From positions 1-10,212 of the forward strand of contig JAQVZK010000057.1 in the NCBI GenBank assembly GCA_028708195.1: DNA of 10,212 nucleotides, given 5' to 3'. Of this stretch, positions 5,930-10,212 are shown one piece after another; position 1 is the stretch's first letter; every line of letters begins with the position of its first letter. A program made the translations under genes and the position numbers. This stretch comes from Desulfovibrio sp. (GTDB taxonomy: Bacteria; Desulfobacterota; Desulfovibrionia; Desulfovibrionales; Desulfovibrionaceae). The notes under the pieces are model-generated. The model ran no database searches. It was not told the origin of the DNA and saw only the letters and a list, made by a program, of their open reading frames with translations.

Positions 5930-8131
5930 ATGAGCACACGGAGAGAGCGGCACAGCACCTTCAGCGACCAGTGGTATCTGGTGGAAAACCTCACTCCTGC
6001 GCTCAGGCCAGACGTGAATATCCGCCGTCAGACCTATTGGGGCACGCCCTGGTACATCATCAGCGAGCCAGACAACAATACGCACTTTCGCCTGGCGCGG
6101 GAGGGCTATTTTTTTGTGTCCCTGCTGGACGGCAAGCGCAGCATGCAAGATATCTGGGAGCAGTGCCAGGACGTGGGCGAGGGCGAGGCTCTCACCCAGA
6201 ACGAGGCCATTGCCCTTTTGGGCCGCCTGCACAGCGCGGGACTTCTGCTGTTGGACATGCCCGCAGATACAGACAGTCTGCTGCGCCGCAAGCAGGAACG
6301 CCGCCTGAAAAAACTCAGCAGCACCTTGTCGTCCTTTCTTTTTTTGCGCATCCCCCTCTGGGCACCAGACGCGTTTTTCAGCCGTTTTCAGCATGTGGGC
6401 AAATGGGCCTTCAAGCCGGTGGGCTTCGGCATCTGGCTGCTCATGCTGGTGGCGGCCATCCATGCCCTTGTGGTCAACTGGGGCATGTTCGCCGCCGAGG
6501 CCCGCCAGACCCTTAATCCCGCCAATATCGGTTGGATATACCTTGTGGTCATTGTCTCCAAGGTGGTTCACGAGTGCGGCCACGCCTTTGCCTGCAAGTA
6601 TTTTACATCCCGGGACGGCCTTTCGGGCGATATCCACAGTATGGGCATGATGCTCTTGCTGTTCGCGCCCGTGCCCTACATCGACGTGAGCAGCAGCGTG
6701 CAGATACGGTCACGCTGGGCCAGGGCCGCCATCGGTCTTGCAGGGGTGTATTGCGAGCTTTTTCTGGCCTTTGTGGCCACCCTGCTCTGGGCGCACACGG
6801 CGGAGGGCACAAGCCTGCATTTGCTTGCGCGCAACTGCGTCATCATCACCTCGGTGACGACCCTGCTTTTCAATATCAATCCTCTGCTGCGCTTTGACGG
6901 CTATTTTGTTTTTTCAGATCTTTTGTCCATGCCCAATTTGTATCAGCGCTCTCAAGCCTATGTGATTTATCTTTTTAAAAAATATGTGCTGGGCGTGGGC
7001 AAGGCCGCCACTGTGGTTAGCCGCAAAAACGAAAAAATACTCTATCCCATCTATGCAGTGGCAGCCTTTATTTACCGCATCATCATCACGGTGAGCATCT
7101 TTTTTGTGCTGGAGGATAACTTCGCCACACTGGGGGTCTTGCTGTCGACGAGCCTGTTTGTGCTGTGGTTCGGCCTGCCTGCGGTCAAGGGGCTGGCCTG
7201 GCTTGTGAATGGGCAGGAGCTGGCGGGCCAGCGTGAACGGGCGCTGGGGCGCTTTGCCCTGGCGGTGGGGGCGCTTGTTGTGCTCTTGCTGGTCATACCT
7301 GCTGAGAGTGCCGTGGTGGTGGAAGGCGTGGTGGAAAGCCGCGAACAGAACGTGATTTTTTCAGAGGTGGACGGCACCCTGGCCGACTTTGCCCCCACCG
7401 ATACCCCGGCCCTGCGGGGAGAAACTACCGTGGCCCGCATTACCAATCCCGGCATTATGGCGGAACTGGAGCGCACCGAGCTTTCCGCCGCAGTGGCGCG
7501 GGCCAAATATGAGCATGCCCAGCATCAGGGCGACGCCAACGCTGCGGGCAAGTACCTGCTTGAATGGCGGGGCAGCCTGCGGCAGGTGGACATTCTGCGG
7601 CATCAGGCCATGCGGCAGGTTGTGCGCGCGCCCATGAGCGGCGTGTGGGTGGCCCCTGAGCTTTCGCGGCGGCACGGCAAATGGGTGGACAAGGGCGAGA
7701 TGCTGGGTAGCATCTATTCGCCGGACAAGCTGCGCCTGCGGGCGGCGGTGGACCAGTTTGACGCGGCCCGTTTGTTTGCCGAGCCTCTGGAGCGGGCAGA
7801 ATTCTGTATTTCACGCCGCACAGACGTTCGCACCCCCGAAGGGGACTTTTTTTCCGCCACGCCAGAAAGCCCGCCCGTGCCTGCCGGACGCCGCCAACTG
7901 TTCCACCCGGCTCTGGGCATGCAGGCCGGCGGTGAGATGCCCACCGAGCAGGGGGCCGACGGCCAGGTACTGGCCGCCAGACATTTTTTCGAGCTGCGCC
8001 TCGTGCCCGAGGCTGCGGCCCTGGCCGATCTTGCGCCGGGGCAGAAGGTGCTGGTGCGCCTGGTTTTTGGCTCGCAGCCTATGGGCCTGCAGTGGGCGCG
8101 GCGTTTGCACCAGTTTTTTACAAGCCGTTAA
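5930..8131 (+). CDS. PqqD-like / M50 site-2-type metallopeptidase / HlyD-like fusion membrane protein
   Basis: A 733-residue integral membrane protein. Residues about 20-110 form a PqqD-like winged-helix domain (ALRPDVNIRRQTYWG, then REGYFFVSLLDGKRSMQDIW and LLGRLHSAGLLLLD), a fold that in RiPP systems binds leader peptides. The M50 core spans roughly 155-465 with about eight hydrophobic segments; the zinc motif HECGH is at 214-218 and the third-ligand motif NPLLRFDG at 317-324, so catalytic residues are intact. After the last membrane segment (FALAVGALVVLLLVIP, from 442) comes a periplasmic lipoyl/HlyD-like part (VVVEGVVESREQNVIFSEVD; later RAPMSGVWVAPELS) ending at 733. ATG 5930 is chosen because it follows GGGGGCGG and gives the expected N-terminus; the frame is open further upstream but overlaps the previous gene. 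It is the only polytopic membrane protein in the locus and likely the inner-membrane core. Whether it cleaves a substrate or is mainly a scaffold is unknown. Confidence 0.88.
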   Translation: MSTRRERHSTFSDQWYLVENLTPALRPDVNIRRQTYWGTPWYIISEPDNNTHFRLAREGYFFVSLLDGKRSMQDIWEQCQDVGEGEALTQNEAIALLGRLHSAGLLLLDMPADTDSLLRRKQERRLKKLSSTLSSFLFLRIPLWAPDAFFSRFQHVGKWAFKPVGFGIWLLMLVAAIHALVVNWGMFAAEARQTLNPANIGWIYLVVIVSKVVHECGHAFACKYFTSRDGLSGDIHSMGMMLLLFAPVPYIDVSSSVQIRSRWARAAIGLAGVYCELFLAFVATLLWAHTAEGTSLHLLARNCVIITSVTTLLFNINPLLRFDGYFVFSDLLSMPNLYQRSQAYVIYLFKKYVLGVGKAATVVSRKNEKILYPIYAVAAFIYRIIITVSIFFVLEDNFATLGVLLSTSLFVLWFGLPAVKGLAWLVNGQELAGQRERALGRFALAVGALVVLLLVIPAESAVVVEGVVESREQNVIFSEVDGTLADFAPTDTPALRGETTVARITNPGIMAELERTELSAAVARAKYEHAQHQGDANAAGKYLLEWRGSLRQVDILRHQAMRQVVRAPMSGVWVAPELSRRHGKWVDKGEMLGSIYSPDKLRLRAAVDQFDAARLFAEPLERAEFCISRRTDVRTPEGDFFSATPESPPVPAGRRQLFHPALGMQAGGEMPTEQGADGQVLAARHFFELRLVPEAAALADLAPGQKVLVRLVFGSQPMGLQWARRLHQFFTSR

Positions 8132-8139
8132 AAAACGGC
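8124..8139 (+). repeat. Short palindrome across the stop codon of the M50 gene
   Basis: GCCGTT (8124-8129) and AACGGC (8134-8139) form a perfect 6-bp stem with an AAAA loop, and the TAA stop (8129-8131) lies within it. It is followed by GC-rich sequence and not by a T run, so termination on the + strand is doubtful. It may simply stabilise the message end. Confidence 0.4.
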
Positions 8140-8220
8140 CCGCCCAAACACAGGCCGCGAAAAGCACAGGCCGCCGGGCCGCGAGTCACTGAGAGAAATG
8201 GCCCGCCAAGCGCAGGCCGC
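8137..8220. repeat. Imperfect short direct repeats in the spacer before the SecA-like gene
   Basis: The octamer CAGGCCGC occurs three times at 8151-8158, 8167-8174 and 8213-8220. The first and third copies sit in a longer imperfect repeat: GGCCCGCC, a short A-containing stretch, then CAGGCCGC (8137-8158 and 8200-8220, differing by one inserted base and a few changes). The 138-base spacer (8132-8269) holds no plausible gene. The repeats could be a duplication, a protein-binding array or chance in GC-rich DNA. Confidence 0.5.
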
Positions 8221-8269
8221 CATACCATCTGGGGCCAGCCCACGGGCCCACAGGAGAAACGCAACGTCC

Positions 8270-10212
8270 ATGAGCAGCAATCTTGCCGACAGATTCGCCT
8301 GCGACCAGCTTTTTGCCGGTCGTAACAAGCCCCGCGTGTCGCCCCTTGGCTGGGACTGGGTGGTGGCGCGGATAGAGCTGTTCTGCGAGCCGCGCCCACG
8401 GCCCGCGCGGCTGCTGGCCCAGGCCAGCGCCGTGCTGCGTATGGACGAGCACTATGCCGGTATGGGGCATACGGACCTGTTCGCAGAAATGGACGCCGTG
8501 CGCCATCTCTTTCGCCTTGGACGCGAAAATGAAGAGGATACCCTGCGCGCGCTCGCTCTTGTGCGCGAGGCGGCCTTTCGCGTGCGCGGCGAAAAGCCCT
8601 ACCAGTGCCAGGTGGCCGGGGCATTGGGCATTTTGCAGCACTGCATTGTCGAGATGGCCACGGGCGAGGGCAAAACGCTCACAGCGGGGCTGGCCGCAGT
8701 GGTGGCTGGCTGGCGTGGCAAGGGCTGCCATGTGGTCACCGCCAATGACTACCTTGCGGCGCGTGACGCGGAACTTATGCGCGAATTTTTTACCGCCTGT
8801 TTTTGCACCTCTGCCTCTGTCACCCAGGAGAATACGCCGCAGGAGCGCCGGGCGGCCTATGGGGCCGATATTACCTACCTTACCAGCAAGGAGGCCGCGG
8901 CGGATTTTCTGCGCGACCAGATGGCCCTTGGCGACTGCACCTCTCACACGGGCCTGCTGGCCCGCAGCCTTGCGGGGCAGCCGCTGCCGCAGCTTGTACA
9001 GCGCGGCCTTTTTTGCGCCATTGTTGACGAGGCTGACTCTGTATTGTGCGACGGCGGCAGCACGCCCCTGATTATTTCCGTCCCGCGCGACAATGCCCCA
9101 AGCACGGAGCAGTACCTCACGGCCTCCATGCTGGCAGACAACATGTCCCTGGGCCGGGACTACAGCGTCAACCGCCAGTTTCGTGAGGCGCGCCTGACCG
9201 ATGCCGGACGCAACAAGGTGCTTGAGAGCCTGCGCGGGCCCGCCAAGGCCTGGGCGCGGCGCAGCCGCGCGTTGGAGCTGACCCTTCAGGCCGTGGAGGC
9301 GCGGCATTTTTTTGAACCTGCGGTGCAATATGTGGTGCGTGAGGGCAAGGTCGTCATTGTGGACGAGGCCACGGGCCGCATCATGCCGGACCACGAATGG
9401 CGTGACGGCATGCACCAGGCCGTTTCGGCCAAGGAGGGGCTGGAGGTTGTGCCGCCACGCGCCACCAGTGCCCAGACCTCCTTTCAGGACTTTTTTCTGC
9501 GCTACATTACGCTTGGCGGCATGACAGGCACTGCCTGGGAGGCGCGGCGGGAATTTTTGCAGTTTTATCGCCTGCACGTGCTGCGTATTCCCACCCACAA
9601 GCCCTGTCAGCGTCACCGTGTATACCGGGCCTTTCACGCCACGCGGGCCGAAAAGTTTGCAGATATGGCAGCCAGTGCCGCGCAGGCCCACGCGGCGGGG
9701 CGGGCCGTGCTGGTGGGCACCAAGTCCATTGGCGATTCTGAGCTTGTGTCGCAGGCACTGACACAGGCGGGCGTGCCCCACGAGGTTCTCAATGCCGTGC
9801 AGCACGAGCGCGAGGCCGAAATCGTGGCCCAAGCCGGGCGCGAAGGGGTTGTGACCGTTGCCACCAACATGGCCGGGCGCGGCACAGACATCAAACTTAC
9901 CCCCGCCGTGCGCGACAGCGGCGGGCTGCACGTCATTCTGGCAGAGCTGCACAGCTCCGCCCGGGTGGACAGGCAGCTCCACGGCCGCGCCGGGCGTCAG
10001 GGTGACCCCGGTACCGTGGCGGATATCGTGAGCCTTGAGGACGACCTTTTTACCACGGCCCCGGTCTGGCTGCGTCGCGCCCTTGATATGCTGCGGCAGG
10101 CGCGGCGCGGGCGCAGGGTGGCGCAGGCCCTGCTCTGGAAGCTGGCTACCTGGCGGCAATGGACGGAAGACCGCCGGGCCTTTGCCATGCGGCGGCGTAT
10201 GGTGCGCAGTAA
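8270..10212 (+). CDS. SecA-like (accessory) preprotein translocase ATPase, 3' end outside window
   Basis: At least 647 residues; the frame is still open at the right edge. It shows the SecA arrangement: an N-terminal extension of about 100 residues with little similarity to SecA; VREAAFRVRGEKPYQCQVAG; Walker A ATGEGKT (130-136); HVVTANDYLAARDAE; DITYLTSKEAAADFLRDQMA; Walker B/DEAD box DEAD (253-256, where housekeeping SecA usually has DEVD) and TPLIIS; a preprotein cross-linking domain ending IVDEATGRIMPDHEWRDGM; MTGTA (418-422); TNMAGRGTD (532-540); and QLHGRAGRQGD (569-579, with the arginines of the GRxGR core kept). ATPase residues therefore look functional. The end visible here corresponds to the start of the helical scaffold, so the presence of the two-helix finger and zinc-binding tail cannot be judged. 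ATG 8270 follows AGGAGA (8252-8257) at twelve bases, a long but acceptable spacing. Its place behind the adaptor genes suggests a dedicated motor rather than the housekeeping SecA. Confidence 0.9.
   Translation, partial: MSSNLADRFACDQLFAGRNKPRVSPLGWDWVVARIELFCEPRPRPARLLAQASAVLRMDEHYAGMGHTDLFAEMDAVRHLFRLGRENEEDTLRALALVREAAFRVRGEKPYQCQVAGALGILQHCIVEMATGEGKTLTAGLAAVVAGWRGKGCHVVTANDYLAARDAELMREFFTACFCTSASVTQENTPQERRAAYGADITYLTSKEAAADFLRDQMALGDCTSHTGLLARSLAGQPLPQLVQRGLFCAIVDEADSVLCDGGSTPLIISVPRDNAPSTEQYLTASMLADNMSLGRDYSVNRQFREARLTDAGRNKVLESLRGPAKAWARRSRALELTLQAVEARHFFEPAVQYVVREGKVVIVDEATGRIMPDHEWRDGMHQAVSAKEGLEVVPPRATSAQTSFQDFFLRYITLGGMTGTAWEARREFLQFYRLHVLRIPTHKPCQRHRVYRAFHATRAEKFADMAASAAQAHAAGRAVLVGTKSIGDSELVSQALTQAGVPHEVLNAVQHEREAEIVAQAGREGVVTVATNMAGRGTDIKLTPAVRDSGGLHVILAELHSSARVDRQLHGRAGRQGDPGTVADIVSLEDDLFTTAPVWLRRALDMLRQARRGRRVAQALLWKLATWRQWTEDRRAFAMRRRMVRS

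Noticed and set aside
8186..10159. Long open frame of 657 codons on the minus strand opposite the SecA-like gene
   Set aside because: The + strand frame carries all SecA motifs in order. The antisense frame has a low-complexity Gly/His/Ala-rich composition with no recognisable domain and is explained by the GC-rich codon bias of the sense gene.
1..10212. CRISPR array, tRNA, rRNA, insertion sequence or integrase
   Set aside because: I saw no regularly spaced repeats, no tRNA-like cloverleaf, no rRNA segments and no transposase or integrase motifs in any of the long frames.

Overview
The window reads as one accessory export locus from a GC-rich Gram-negative bacterium. The codon use (strong G/C third positions), the TolC-type outer-membrane channel and the periplasmic adaptor proteins all require a double membrane. 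The style of the proteins resembles deltaproteobacterial sulfate reducers (Desulfovibrio and relatives), but that assignment is an impression from protein style, not something the sequence proves. Every real gene is on the + strand.

Layout. Positions 2-820 hold the C-terminal part of a MalT/LuxR-type regulator that enters from the left edge. Positions 821-1256 are a non-coding region: an AT-rich block with a candidate promoter and a direct octamer repeat, followed by a GC-rich leader. From 1257 onward there is a tightly packed series: a TolC-family channel (1257-2783), a secreted HlyD-type adaptor (about 2795-3694), a small DUF3467 protein (3678-4031), a GAF-containing membrane-anchored HlyD-type adaptor (4006-5916), a fusion of PqqD-like domain, M50 metallopeptidase and HlyD-like domain (5930-8131), and, after a 138-base spacer, a divergent SecA-like ATPase that runs off the right edge (8270-10212). 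The joins are overlaps or gaps of 17 bases or less, except the spacer before the SecA-like gene, so the first five genes are very likely one transcript and the sixth probably is.

How the parts may work together. The outer-membrane channel and the adaptors look like a type I or tripartite exporter, but there is no ABC, RND or MFS pump in the window. Instead the only polytopic inner-membrane protein is the M50/HlyD fusion, and the only motor is the cytosolic SecA-like ATPase. The attractive reading is a dedicated protein or peptide export route: the DUF3467 protein or the PqqD-like domain would recognise cargo, the SecA-like ATPase would drive it, the M50 protein would form or process at the inner membrane, and the adaptors and TolC channel would take it across the envelope. 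The individual family assignments are solid; the assembly into a system, and its novelty, are inference. The cargo is not visible here and may lie to the right of the window.
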